Shown here: piece after piece, positions 1 to 7,306 of the stretch | How positions within the stretch are numbered: position 1 is the first letter of the stretch | Layout: the number at the start of each line of letters is the position of its first letter | Assembly: GCA_963929865.1 (NCBI GenBank) | Contig: CAWVKK010000084.1 | Location: 1 to 20,434 of the forward strand | Length of the DNA: 20,434 nt | Source of the DNA: JAGZHZ01 sp963929865 | Lineage (GTDB): Bacteria; Bacillota; Clostridia; Lachnospirales; Lachnospiraceae | Direction of reading: 5' to 3' | The notes under the pieces: model-generated | What the model was told of the DNA's origin: nothing | Database searches by the model: none | The model's input: the letters and a program-made list of their open reading frames with translations, nothing else | Translations under genes and position numbers: made by a program

Positions 1-52
1 AAGTGCAGTAATGTATGGAGCTGACTAATACTAATAGGTCGAAGGCTTAACC
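1..52 (+). rRNA. 23S rRNA, 3' end (partial)
   Basis: The first 52 bases match the conserved 3' terminus of bacterial 23S rRNA: the sarcin-distal end with ACTAATAGGTCGA and the terminal CTTAACC strand (46-52), which in the mature ribosome pairs with the 5' end of 23S to close helix 1. The rest of the gene lies upstream of the window. The exact mature end is a guess from family knowledge, within a few bases of 52. Confidence 0.93.
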
Positions 53-67
53 AAGAGGAAGGTTAAG
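46..67 (+). other. Local hairpin overlapping the 23S 3' end
   Basis: CTTAACC (46-52), the 3' strand of 23S helix 1, is followed after an 8-nt loop by GGTTAAG (61-67), giving a perfect 7-bp hairpin. GGTTAAG resembles the usual 5' start of 23S, so the precursor transcript contains a local copy of the partner strand. Whether the hairpin forms, or is a processing signal, is unknown. Confidence 0.5.
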
Positions 68-153
68 AGAGAAAGAGGATAGGAAAAGGAAGTCAAGAAA
101 AGAAGAAGAGAAAGAGATCTGTGTGCAGTTTTGAAGGTATAGACAGAAGAGAG

Positions 154-194
154 AAATCCTGTAGGGAAGAGATATCCTGTACGGGATTTTTTTT
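154..194 (+). terminator. Intrinsic terminator of the upstream rRNA operon
   Basis: AAATCCTGTA (154-163) can pair with TACGGGATTT (180-189) in a 10-bp stem containing one U-G pair, with a 16-nt loop, followed by an unbroken T run to 194. It is the first terminator-like structure after the 23S end on this strand. The 100 bases between the rRNA end and this stem hold a purine-rich trailer (53-118) and a boxA-like stretch near 122-137, but no 5S rRNA. Confidence 0.75.
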
Positions 195-198
195 GTGC

Positions 199-240
199 AA
201 AAATCTTCCGGCAGATCTTCGATATCAAGATCTGCCGGAT
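199..240 (-). terminator. Terminator at the end of the sensor operon
   Basis: A perfect 12-bp stem, CCGGCAGATCTT (208-219) with AAGATCTGCCGG (227-238) and a 7-nt loop, lies 36 bases past the stop of the minus-strand response regulator. Read on the minus strand it is followed by AAGA and five T. On the plus strand the tail is ATTTTA, so it may also back up the rRNA terminator. Confidence 0.8.
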
Positions 241-274
241 TTTACAATTCCGCCTGACCGCCATAACGAAATGG

Positions 275-1813
275 TCACAGATAACGGCGCACTTCTCCGA
301 CGGTCATGCCGGTTTGTTTTTTAAACACTTTGTAAAAATATGTTGTGTTAAAATATCCGACTTCCTCCCCAATCTCACGGATCGTCTTTTTTCGGTTGCG
401 CAAAAGCTTTAAAGCTTGAGAAATTCGAATTTCCGTCAAGACCTCCACAAATGTCTTGTTCAGCTCCTGCTTCAGAAGACGGCTGAAATAGAAAGAACTG
501 ATTCCAACAAGGCTTGCGATATCTTCCAGAGAGATATTGCGCCGATACATTTTTTTCATATAGAGCAGTCCCAAATTGACATACTCGACCGCCTTGCTGC
601 CGGAGTTTAAGAGACAGTCATTGAGATGAGCGACGGTAAGGCAAAGCTTGGAACACAGCGCGTCATAGTCAGAGCAAAGGCGCAGCTCTCCCAGAGAGAC
701 CTGAAAATAATTTTCAATATAGAAAGAAAAAGAAAACCGGTCCGCAATCTGCTCGCACAGAAACAGCAAAAAGTAGACGGAGTAGATCTGCAAAGCCATC
801 AGCGGAATCTCATGAGCCGCGGCATTCTGAAAAAGAGAGCGGACTGTATCGCAGCATTCTTCCGTCTTGCCGGCTAAAATAAGCTCTGCAAGCATATCTC
901 TTTGGCTGGAAAAAATATCCCGGGCAGAAACCGGCACAGCATATTCAAAGAAATAGATGCCGGGCGTGTGTTTTCCGAGCAGAATACTGCCGCATTCTTT
1001 TAAAGCGTCAGGAAGCTCTTCGATGGCGAATTTCCAGGTACTGACTCCAAACAAAAGAGGAAGGTCAAGCATACGAAACAGGTCGGCGCACCACTGCTGA
1101 TAATTTGTCTCGCTGATCCCCTCACCCGGAATGAGGTACAAAATAAAATCGCCGCGGTATATTTTTTCCAGACACAGGCAGACCTTTCGGAATACAGAGA
1201 GGACCTGCGCTTTCTTCTTTTCATTCCAAAAACTTGAGGCGCCGTCTGCAAAGCGAAGAACAGCCAAAAATCCTCCGCTGTATTCTCTGGGAAGGGACTG
1301 CAAAAATAGGTCGGCGGTATGATCGCCGACGACTCCGAGCAAAATAGAGGACATCAGATCATGTTCCACGAGACGATGTACCTCTCCGGTAAGCTGATGA
1401 ATCTGCTCCTCCGAATTTTTTTTCTTTTTTTCCTGCTCTAAAGAGGCAAAGATCTTTTTCATGGTTTCCACAAAGACAGGTTTTTGCACAGGTTTTACGA
1501 TATAATCAAAAGCGTTCAGAGAGAGCGCTTTTTTTGCATATGCAAATTCGCTGTAGGCGGAATGGATGACAATCTTCATGTCAGGATTGCGGCTGCGGAT
1601 CATGTCGAGAGCATCAAGACCGTTCAGACCGGGCATGTTGATATCGACAATGGCGACGTCTGGACAGTTCTTTCGGATGCTGCCGACAAGATCGATGCCG
1701 TTAAAGACACTTGGAAGAATTTGAATATTTGTAAAGGTGTTTTTTAAAAGAAGCTCAAGAGCCGTACATTCAATGGGCTCGTCATCTGCGATTAAAATAC
1801 GGTAGTTATCCAT
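275..1813 (-). CDS. YesN-like response regulator with AraC-type DNA-binding domain
   Basis: This is a transcription factor of a two-component system. The N-terminal receiver domain (about residues 1-120) shows the acidic pair in ADDEP, the phospho-acceptor aspartate in VDINMPG (Asp57 counting from this start) and the conserved lysine in YIVKP. A middle region of about 290 residues has no family I recognise. The C-terminal 100 residues are an AraC-type double helix-turn-helix (ISLEDIASLVGISSFYFSRL and the second helix pair ending in GEVRRYL). The start is taken as the ATG at 1813, because AGGAGG (1823-1828) then sits 9 nt away; the ATG at 1819 would be only 3 nt from it. The gene is last in an operon with the histidine kinase, 37 nt downstream of it. 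Its target is probably the divergent esterase gene or its own operon, an inference from position. Confidence 0.92.
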   Translation of the reverse strand: MDNYRILIADDEPIECTALELLLKNTFTNIQILPSVFNGIDLVGSIRKNCPDVAIVDINMPGLNGLDALDMIRSRNPDMKIVIHSAYSEFAYAKKALSLNAFDYIVKPVQKPVFVETMKKIFASLEQEKKKKNSEEQIHQLTGEVHRLVEHDLMSSILLGVVGDHTADLFLQSLPREYSGGFLAVLRFADGASSFWNEKKKAQVLSVFRKVCLCLEKIYRGDFILYLIPGEGISETNYQQWCADLFRMLDLPLLFGVSTWKFAIEELPDALKECGSILLGKHTPGIYFFEYAVPVSARDIFSSQRDMLAELILAGKTEECCDTVRSLFQNAAAHEIPLMALQIYSVYFLLFLCEQIADRFSFSFYIENYFQVSLGELRLCSDYDALCSKLCLTVAHLNDCLLNSGSKAVEYVNLGLLYMKKMYRRNISLEDIASLVGISSFYFSRLLKQELNKTFVEVLTEIRISQALKLLRNRKKTIREIGEEVGYFNTTYFYKVFKKQTGMTVGEVRRYL

Positions 1814-1850
1814 AATCATAAACCTCCTGTGAGTGATCGGTGAAAGGGCG

Positions 1851-3374
1851 TCAGGGAAGAGAACATGGCAGAGAAAGCACGACTTCCGTTTTCACATTGG
1901 GGATGCTGTAGATTTCCATAGATGCTTTTCCGTAGAAGAAAATATGGAGTCTGGCGTAGACATTAGACAGACCGATTTTCTGATCAGCATGGTCAGATTT
2001 TTTCATCTCCTCGCGCACTTTTTCAAGCTGTTCCTGTGTCAGACCGATTCCGTTGTCGATGATCCGGATCAGACCGGCGCCTGCGGCGGAGTCATACTGT
2101 GTGCAGATCGTCACAGACGCATCTTTTAGATACATGCCGATGCCATGGGTGATGGAATTTTCTACGAGCGGCTGCAAAATCAGAGCGGGGACTTTGATGT
2201 GGTGAAAGGATTCATCCAGATCAAAGGTAAAGCGAATCCGCCCTCCAAAGCGCTGTTCCTGCAAAGAGACATAGATGCCCAGAACTTCGATTTCCTTTGA
2301 GAGAGGAACGGACCTTGTGGCAAAGTCGAGCGTGTAGCGCAGAAGAACTGCAGTAGAATCGAGAAGCGCCGAGGTTTTATCCGCCCCTTCCAGATAAGCG
2401 TTCTGGGAAATCATATTAAGCGTGTTGAAAAGGAAATGCGGGTTAATCTGCATCTGCAGTGATTTGAGCGCGCTGGAGCGCAGAAGATTTGCGATCTGCA
2501 GATTTTCGACCTCCTTTTTGTGGAGTTCAATCTCGAGATCCGCATTTTCCTGGATTTTTTTTACCTGATCCTGAAGCGTGATCAGCATCATATTGAAGAC
2601 TTCGACGAGAAAATTCATCTCCAAATTTGACTCGGAGCTGAGGTGAAAGGCTTTGTAGTCGGCAAGCCTTTTCAGATTAAATCCACGGATGGAGGAGGTC
2701 AGCTCCTTTATGGGAGCGGTGATCGCATGGGAGAGCTGGTGCGAATAGAAAAATTCCGCCAGGACCATAAAGACAAGGACAAGGATGATCAGCGTGATAA
2801 AGAGACGGTGCTGAAAGCGGATCTGCTCCATGGCAATGCGCGAGAATTCTAAAATCTGTGAATACAGACTGCGGAATTCCGCGTTGATGGACTCATAGAC
2901 AGTCTGCGTGCGGTAAAAAGCGTTGTTGATTCTGAAAATCCAGGAGGACGGATCGAGGGCAAAACCAGGGGAGCTGCCGCAGGAAAGAACTTCCCTGGCA
3001 TATGACGTGTAGAGATCCAGCATGTTTGAGACGTCCCCGATGTCTCTTTGATAGATTGTGCTGATCTTCAGATTCAGCAGAAAATCCATGGAGCTGCGAA
3101 GGTGGGAGAGGCGCTCAGAGATAGAGGGGGAAAGCGTGCTGTCCACTTTAGAGCTGTAGGAATACAGAGAAGAGTGGAGCTTTTCAAATTCCAGGTAGAA
3201 GTGGTTCAGCTCCAGCTGCTGCGTGCTCAGCTGCTCGTAGCGTGTCTCCGAGAAAATACAGAAAACAATGGTAATCGTGGTTAAAACAGATGCAAAAAAG
3301 AGGTTCTGGCAGAAAAATTTTCTCAGCTTTCCCTCTGTGGTGTTGACAGAATGTCTCCACTGTAAATATGCCAT
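1851..3374 (-). CDS. YesM/LytS-type sensor histidine kinase
   Basis: This membrane histidine kinase (507 residues) should phosphorylate the adjacent AraC-type regulator. Two membrane segments are visible, at about 22-42 and 191-211, enclosing an extracellular sensor region of about 150 residues. A HAMP-like linker and coiled coil follow (about 212-300). The His_kinase domain carries the phospho-accepting histidine in QINPHFLFN (His313), and the ATPase part has the N box around VENSITHG (Asn406) and the G1 box DNGIGL (Asp440). The start codon lies 52 nt inside the 3' end of the binding-protein gene, with GAGGGAG just upstream, which suggests translational coupling of sensor and binding protein. 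The small extracellular domain matches no ligand-binding family I recognise, consistent with reading the ligand through the partner binding protein. Confidence 0.93.
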   Translation of the reverse strand: MAYLQWRHSVNTTEGKLRKFFCQNLFFASVLTTITIVFCIFSETRYEQLSTQQLELNHFYLEFEKLHSSLYSYSSKVDSTLSPSISERLSHLRSSMDFLLNLKISTIYQRDIGDVSNMLDLYTSYAREVLSCGSSPGFALDPSSWIFRINNAFYRTQTVYESINAEFRSLYSQILEFSRIAMEQIRFQHRLFITLIILVLVFMVLAEFFYSHQLSHAITAPIKELTSSIRGFNLKRLADYKAFHLSSESNLEMNFLVEVFNMMLITLQDQVKKIQENADLEIELHKKEVENLQIANLLRSSALKSLQMQINPHFLFNTLNMISQNAYLEGADKTSALLDSTAVLLRYTLDFATRSVPLSKEIEVLGIYVSLQEQRFGGRIRFTFDLDESFHHIKVPALILQPLVENSITHGIGMYLKDASVTICTQYDSAAGAGLIRIIDNGIGLTQEQLEKVREEMKKSDHADQKIGLSNVYARLHIFFYGKASMEIYSIPNVKTEVVLSLPCSLP

Positions 3375-4357
3375 GTCACTCCCTCACTTTCGTATTTTTG
3401 TACGGCATTAAAATTATCCTTCCGGATGCTGTAGCTTGATGTATGGATGATATCGTCCTTGGGGAGAATTCCCTTTTGGTAGTCATTCAATATGGAGACG
3501 GCAATCTCTCCCATCTGATCAGACTGCTGCACAATGGTGGAAAAATACTGTCCCGACTTTACATACTGCAGCGTATCTTCCATCTGGTCAAACGCCACGA
3601 CGCGGATGTGATCATACGCCAGTCCCATATCGGAGAGGATTTTCCCGACCAGGGAGGAAGAATAGCCTTCTGCGCAGAAGATAGCGTTAATTTTCGGATT
3701 TTCCTTCAGGGCGCGCGGAACCAGCTCATTGAGCAGAAGGAGACTGGAATTTGTCTCCAAAACCGTCTCGAGAGAGCAGTCAGGGTGAAGCGCGATCTCA
3801 TCCTTAAAGCCTCTTAAGCGCTCAATCTGATTTTCCATGGAGGCGGAGGAGACAATCGCTGCAATAAAAAGAGGCTCTGAGACAGAATCTGTCATATCCC
3901 TGCCCGCAAGCCGGCCGGCTTCATAGTTGTCTGTGCCGATGTAGCAAAGCCTCTCGACCTCCGAGGAATCTGTATCGATCAGGACGATTGGAATGTCAGC
4001 GTCCGAGGCGGCGCGCAGAGAAGCGATCACATCAGCGTCATGGCTGCCGACGGTGATAAGACCGTCCGGTCTGGAATGGACAGCGGATGCGATCGCCTGT
4101 GCCATGCCCCTCTTCGCATGGAGCGTAAGCCCGATAAATTTAGTGTTGGAATTTTGAAGCTGATCTGCTTTCTTCATGCCGTATGCGGCGCTGCCCCAGT
4201 AGCCTGCATTTGCGATCGGGCTGACAAAGGTAAAGCGGTTCTCATAATAAGTGGCGCAGAGATCCTGCCCCGGCGGCTGACCAAAAAAGCAGAAAAATAG
4301 GAAAAACACAGCGCTTGCAAAGCAGAGAAAAAAAGAGAATATCCACCGTTTTTTCAT
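3323..4357 (-). CDS. Periplasmic-binding-protein-like sensory protein (sugar-binding type)
   Basis: A type-1 periplasmic binding protein fold of the ribose/LacI-like class (Peripla_BP_4) spans about residues 45-330. Recognisable stretches are DGLITVGSHDADV, PIVLIDTDSS, YIGTDNYEAGRLAGRDM and VVAFDQMEDTLQYVKSGQ. The N terminus has a basic start and a hydrophobic segment (about 5-27) but no lipobox cysteine, so it is probably held by an uncleaved anchor. No DNA-binding domain is present, ruling out a LacI repressor, and no ABC permease or ATPase gene is nearby. As first gene of an operon with a YesM/YesN pair it is most simply a dedicated ligand receptor, as known for the XylFII-LytS-YesN xylose sensor of Clostridium beijerinckii. 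The start is taken as ATG at 4357, 7 nt from AGGGAG; a GTG at 4360 is the alternative. The ligand is unknown. Confidence 0.85.
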   Translation of the reverse strand: MKKRWIFSFFLCFASAVFFLFFCFFGQPPGQDLCATYYENRFTFVSPIANAGYWGSAAYGMKKADQLQNSNTKFIGLTLHAKRGMAQAIASAVHSRPDGLITVGSHDADVIASLRAASDADIPIVLIDTDSSEVERLCYIGTDNYEAGRLAGRDMTDSVSEPLFIAAIVSSASMENQIERLRGFKDEIALHPDCSLETVLETNSSLLLLNELVPRALKENPKINAIFCAEGYSSSLVGKILSDMGLAYDHIRVVAFDQMEDTLQYVKSGQYFSTIVQQSDQMGEIAVSILNDYQKGILPKDDIIHTSSYSIRKDNFNAVQKYESEGVTWHIYSGDILSTPQRES

Positions 4358-4448
4358 CACAAAACTCCCTTAAAAAATGATTTTGACCGTTTAATCTGGC
4401 ATCATTTTATCATTTTTCAGGCTAATTTAAAAGAGAGATCGCAAATAT

Positions 4449-4530
4449 TGGCAGAAAGGCAAGATTTGACATAGATTTTGTCAAGTCATGGCAAGGAAAG
4501 ACAAGAAGTGAGAGATGGCAGGCGGCAAGA
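4449..4530. promoter_or_regulatory. Divergent control region with three imperfect direct repeats
   Basis: Between the sensor operon and the esterase gene, three related elements share TGGCA...AAGA: TGGCAGAAAGGCAAGA (4449-4464), TGGCAAGGAAAGACAAGA (4489-4506) and TGGCAGGCGGCAAGA (4516-4530). A dyad TTGACA-7-TGTCAA (4466-4484) lies between the first two. AraC-family regulators commonly bind directly repeated half-sites. I find no convincing -35 element at the right distance from the AT-rich candidate -10 region near 4533-4545, which would suit an activator-dependent promoter. Binding by the adjacent regulator is an inference. Confidence 0.45.
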
Positions 4531-4573
4531 AACATGATAAGATAAAAAAATAAAAGGTACAGGAGGTATGGAA

Positions 4574-6301
4574 ATGAAAAGAAAAATTGCGGCACTGCTT
4601 GTATGCGCATTTGCGCTGACAACGACAGCAGCCCCGGTAGCTTTCGCCGAGCAGACAGCGGCAGAGGCTTCGGAGGCTTCCTTCCATGCAGATGTGGTAC
4701 AGCAGATCGAAAACGGGGAAATTAAGGGATTTTTGTCAAACGAGGATCAGACGTTAGTGTGGCTGGGAGTTCCGTATGCAGCGGCTCCGGTCGGAGAGCT
4801 GAGATGGAAAGCGCCTCAGGATCATGAGGACTGGGAAGGCACTTTTGACGCGACACAGAGCGGCAACATCGGCATTCAGGTCGGCAGAGGAGAGGTGACG
4901 GGGGATGAAGACTGTCTGAACCTTGACATCTACCGCCCGAACACGGACGAGACGAACCTGCCGGTTCTTGTGTACATCCACGGCGGAAATAACCAGACCG
5001 GAAAAAGCAGTGACTTTCCGATGGAAAAGCTGGCAGTCAGCGCAAACTGCATGGTGATTTCTCTGAATTACCGTCTGGGATGCCTCGGCTTTAACTGCCT
5101 GCCTGCACTGCAGACAGGAGATCCGCTGGAGGATTCCGGAAATTACACGATGTTAGACTTCGCAAAAGCGCTCGACTGGATTGCGGAAAATGCACAGGCG
5201 CTCGGAGCAGATCCGGACAACATCACGGTCTCCGGCTTCTCAGCAGGAGGACGAGACGTGATGGCTATGCTGATCTCGCCGATCTTTGAAGGAAAATTCC
5301 AAAAGGCGATCTCTTTTAGCGGCGGCATGACAGTGGCAGACGTAGAAGACAGCCAGAAAGTGATCGCAAGAGCAATCGCTCCGCTTGCCGTGGAGGACGG
5401 AATGAAGGAGAGCGAGGAGGAAGCAATCACATGGCTGCTCTCGGAGGATGAGGCAGACAAAGAGGAAGTAAGAGAATACCTGTACGGCGTGGACGCAGGA
5501 CGCCTGGCAGGCATCATGTCAAATGCCGGCATCCGCATGAGCGTATTCCCGCATCTGTTTGGAGACGGAGTTGTTCTCCCTGAGGAAGGCTTTGAGACGA
5601 CAGAGTACAATGAGGTTCCTCTGATCATGCTGACAGGCTCCACAGAGTTTTCCACCTTTGCAAGAGGAGACGCTTACTTTGCAGGCGCAGAAGACCTGGT
5701 GGAAGGTGAAAAGAGCGCGGAATATCAGTTTGCGCTCAAATACGGAAGCGAGCTGTACGGACTGTTTAACGCGGAAGAATCGGCTGTAAAGATGATCGAC
5801 AAGTATGACGCTCCGATCTATACGTGTGACATTGACTTTGGAACAGACGAAGAAATCGTAGGCAAAGAGCAGGCCAGACTGATAGGATCTGCCCACGGTA
5901 TCTTTATCCCGTTCCTGGCAGGCGTTCCGTCAGGCGTTGCGGCAGGGGACGGAAGCGCTTACGAGTATGCGGGATCTCAGGAGCTGACAGCGGCATTCCA
6001 GGGCTACATCTCGAACTTCTTATGGACAGGAGATCCAAACGGCGAGGGACTCGTGACATGGGAGGCATGGACAGGAGCAGAGGAAGGACCTTCCCAGCTG
6101 ATCTTAGATGCAGACAAGGAACACGCGAAGATTTACATGTCATATGACAGAGCATCGTACGATGAAATCCTCGACCGGATGGAAGCAGACGATTCTATCT
6201 CTGAGGAGGCAAAAACTCAGATCATCACGGAGGTACTGAACGGAAGATGGTTCAGCGCAGGTCTGGATGAGAGATTTGGAAACGCAAACTTGTGGGAATA
6301 A
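4574..6301 (+). CDS. Secreted type-B carboxylesterase
   Basis: An alpha/beta-hydrolase of the carboxylesterase type-B family (COesterase), 575 residues, expected to hydrolyse carboxylic esters outside the cell. A Sec signal peptide MKRKIAALLVCAFAL...AFA ends near residue 26. Family signatures follow in order: GVPYAAAPVGELRWKAP, EDCLNLDIYRP, the oxyanion-hole HGGN (His136), the nucleophile elbow GFSAGG (Ser223), an acid in STEF (Glu358) and a histidine in SAHGIFIPF (His441). Together these make a complete Ser-Glu-His triad. The elbow has Phe where the family usually has Glu (GESAGG). The start is the ATG at 4574, 7 nt from AGGAGG (4561-4566); an upstream ATG at 4568 is too close to it. No lipobox or cell-wall sorting signal is seen, so the enzyme is probably released. 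It is divergent from the sensor operon and followed by a terminator. The natural substrate is unknown. Confidence 0.92.
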   Translation: MKRKIAALLVCAFALTTTAAPVAFAEQTAAEASEASFHADVVQQIENGEIKGFLSNEDQTLVWLGVPYAAAPVGELRWKAPQDHEDWEGTFDATQSGNIGIQVGRGEVTGDEDCLNLDIYRPNTDETNLPVLVYIHGGNNQTGKSSDFPMEKLAVSANCMVISLNYRLGCLGFNCLPALQTGDPLEDSGNYTMLDFAKALDWIAENAQALGADPDNITVSGFSAGGRDVMAMLISPIFEGKFQKAISFSGGMTVADVEDSQKVIARAIAPLAVEDGMKESEEEAITWLLSEDEADKEEVREYLYGVDAGRLAGIMSNAGIRMSVFPHLFGDGVVLPEEGFETTEYNEVPLIMLTGSTEFSTFARGDAYFAGAEDLVEGEKSAEYQFALKYGSELYGLFNAEESAVKMIDKYDAPIYTCDIDFGTDEEIVGKEQARLIGSAHGIFIPFLAGVPSGVAAGDGSAYEYAGSQELTAAFQGYISNFLWTGDPNGEGLVTWEAWTGAEEGPSQLILDADKEHAKIYMSYDRASYDEILDRMEADDSISEEAKTQIITEVLNGRWFSAGLDERFGNANLWE

Positions 6302-6336
6302 GAGACAAAAAGGAAAGAGATTAAAATAAAATAGGA

Positions 6337-6420
6337 AGAGAAAGACGGCGCAGCGATCGGAAAGAAGAGAGTGATTTTCGACGGCTGCGCCGTCTTTCTC
6401 TGCGCGCAGCTGATTTTTTA
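6337..6420 (+). terminator. Terminator region with two overlapping hairpins after the esterase gene
   Basis: A perfect 18-bp stem pairs 6337-6354 with 6384-6401 (core GACGGCGCAGC / GCTGCGCCGTC); its descending arm ends in a T/C-rich stretch. A second stem uses part of that arm: CGGCTGCGC (6382-6390) with GCGCAGCTG (6404-6412, one G-U pair), directly followed by A and six T (6413-6419). The two stems cannot coexist. Either can explain termination of the esterase transcript. Confidence 0.75.
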
Positions 6421-6507
6421 GACACAAAAGTGTCAGACCGTGTCAAAAAACAGGGAGAAAAGGTGAAAATTAATACAATTGTAAAAAAAATACAAAGAAT
6501 ATGTAAT
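6421..6507 (+). promoter_or_regulatory. Candidate promoter and operator for the surface O-acetylation cassette
   Basis: TTGTAA (6479-6484) and TGTAAT (6502-6507) with a 17-nt spacer form a plausible sigma-A promoter. The -35 overlaps a 10-bp palindrome TACAATTGTA (6474-6483). Upstream lie GTGTCA at 6430-6435 and again at 6440-6445 (10-nt period), with the inverted copy GACAC at 6421-6425. The downstream leader is AT-rich with GTAATAT at 6503 and 6517. The intergenic span 6421-6562 holds no gene. No regulator can be named. Confidence 0.45.
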
Positions 6508-6562
6508 ATCTATCAAGTAATATTAAACATTACGGAACAGAAACAGGAGGGATGACAAAAGA

Positions 6563-7306
6563 TTGATGAGAGAAAGAAAAAAATGGCAGATCTGCATCAT
6601 CTGTGCGGCGCTCTTTCTCGCGGGGAGCAGCGTCTCAGGGGCAGAGGCAAACAGCGTGCAAGAGGGAGTCGCCTATATAGAAAGCCTGGAGGCAAAGGAT
6701 ACAGCAGAAATTGAGCAGAAGATCAAAGATATCAAGAAACAGGAAAGGCAAGAGGCGATGGAAAACGGAGAGCTGTCGGTATGGGATCAGTTTTATGACT
6801 CTGTGATTATGGGAGATTCCAGAACAGTGGGGCTGACCGAATACGAGCTGATGGATTCGCAGCGCGTCATCGCAAACCCGGGCGACCGGATCGACGTGAT
6901 AGTGGAGTATCTGGACACCCTTGCAACCATCAACCCTGAAAATCTGTTTTTATGCTATGGTCTGAATGACGTGATGGGATATTACACAGAACCTTCTGAA
7001 TTTATAGATAAATACAGGTCGATCTTGACACAGGTAAAGGACAGGCTGCCGAACGTAAAGATTTACATCAATTCCATCCTTCCGGTACAGGAGTTTGCGC
7101 TGTATGAAAATTCATCGTACAGCCAGATAGAAGAGTACAATGAAGCGCTGCAGAGCTTCTGCGAAGAAGATGGATACGGATTTATCGATAATACACAGCT
7201 TGCAGCGGAGCATACGGACTTGTATGAGGATGACGGAATCCATCTGAGAAAGGATTTCTATGAATACTGGCTGATGAATATGGTAAACGGAGTGGAAGTG
7301 GAATGA
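6563..7306 (+). CDS. Secreted SGNH/GDSL-type hydrolase
   Basis: A 247-residue SGNH-fold esterase or acetylesterase-like protein. It has a Sec signal (residues about 6-29, cleavage likely after SGAEA). A short charged linker (about 40-70) leads to the catalytic domain with block I GDSR (Ser86), block III GLND (Asn135) and block V DGIH (Asp224, His227), so the catalytic set is complete apart from an unassigned block II glycine. The TTG at 6563 lies 12 nt after AGGAGG (6545-6550); the ATG at 6566 directly follows and could equally be used. Its stop overlaps the next start by 4 nt (ATGA), marking an operon with the DUF4358 gene. With the MBOAT and DHHW genes downstream, it may transfer or remove acetyl groups on an extracellular polymer. 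Confidence 0.85.
   Translation: MMRERKKWQICIICAALFLAGSSVSGAEANSVQEGVAYIESLEAKDTAEIEQKIKDIKKQERQEAMENGELSVWDQFYDSVIMGDSRTVGLTEYELMDSQRVIANPGDRIDVIVEYLDTLATINPENLFLCYGLNDVMGYYTEPSEFIDKYRSILTQVKDRLPNVKIYINSILPVQEFALYENSSYSQIEEYNEALQSFCEEDGYGFIDNTQLAAEHTDLYEDDGIHLRKDFYEYWLMNMVNGVEVE

Noticed and set aside
121..324. Small plus-strand frame after the 23S gene
   Set aside because: It spans two terminators and the end of the response-regulator gene and has no ribosome binding site.
3323..4357. LacI-type repressor as identity of the binding-protein gene
   Set aside because: There is a hydrophobic N-terminal segment instead of a helix-turn-helix, so it is an exported binding protein.
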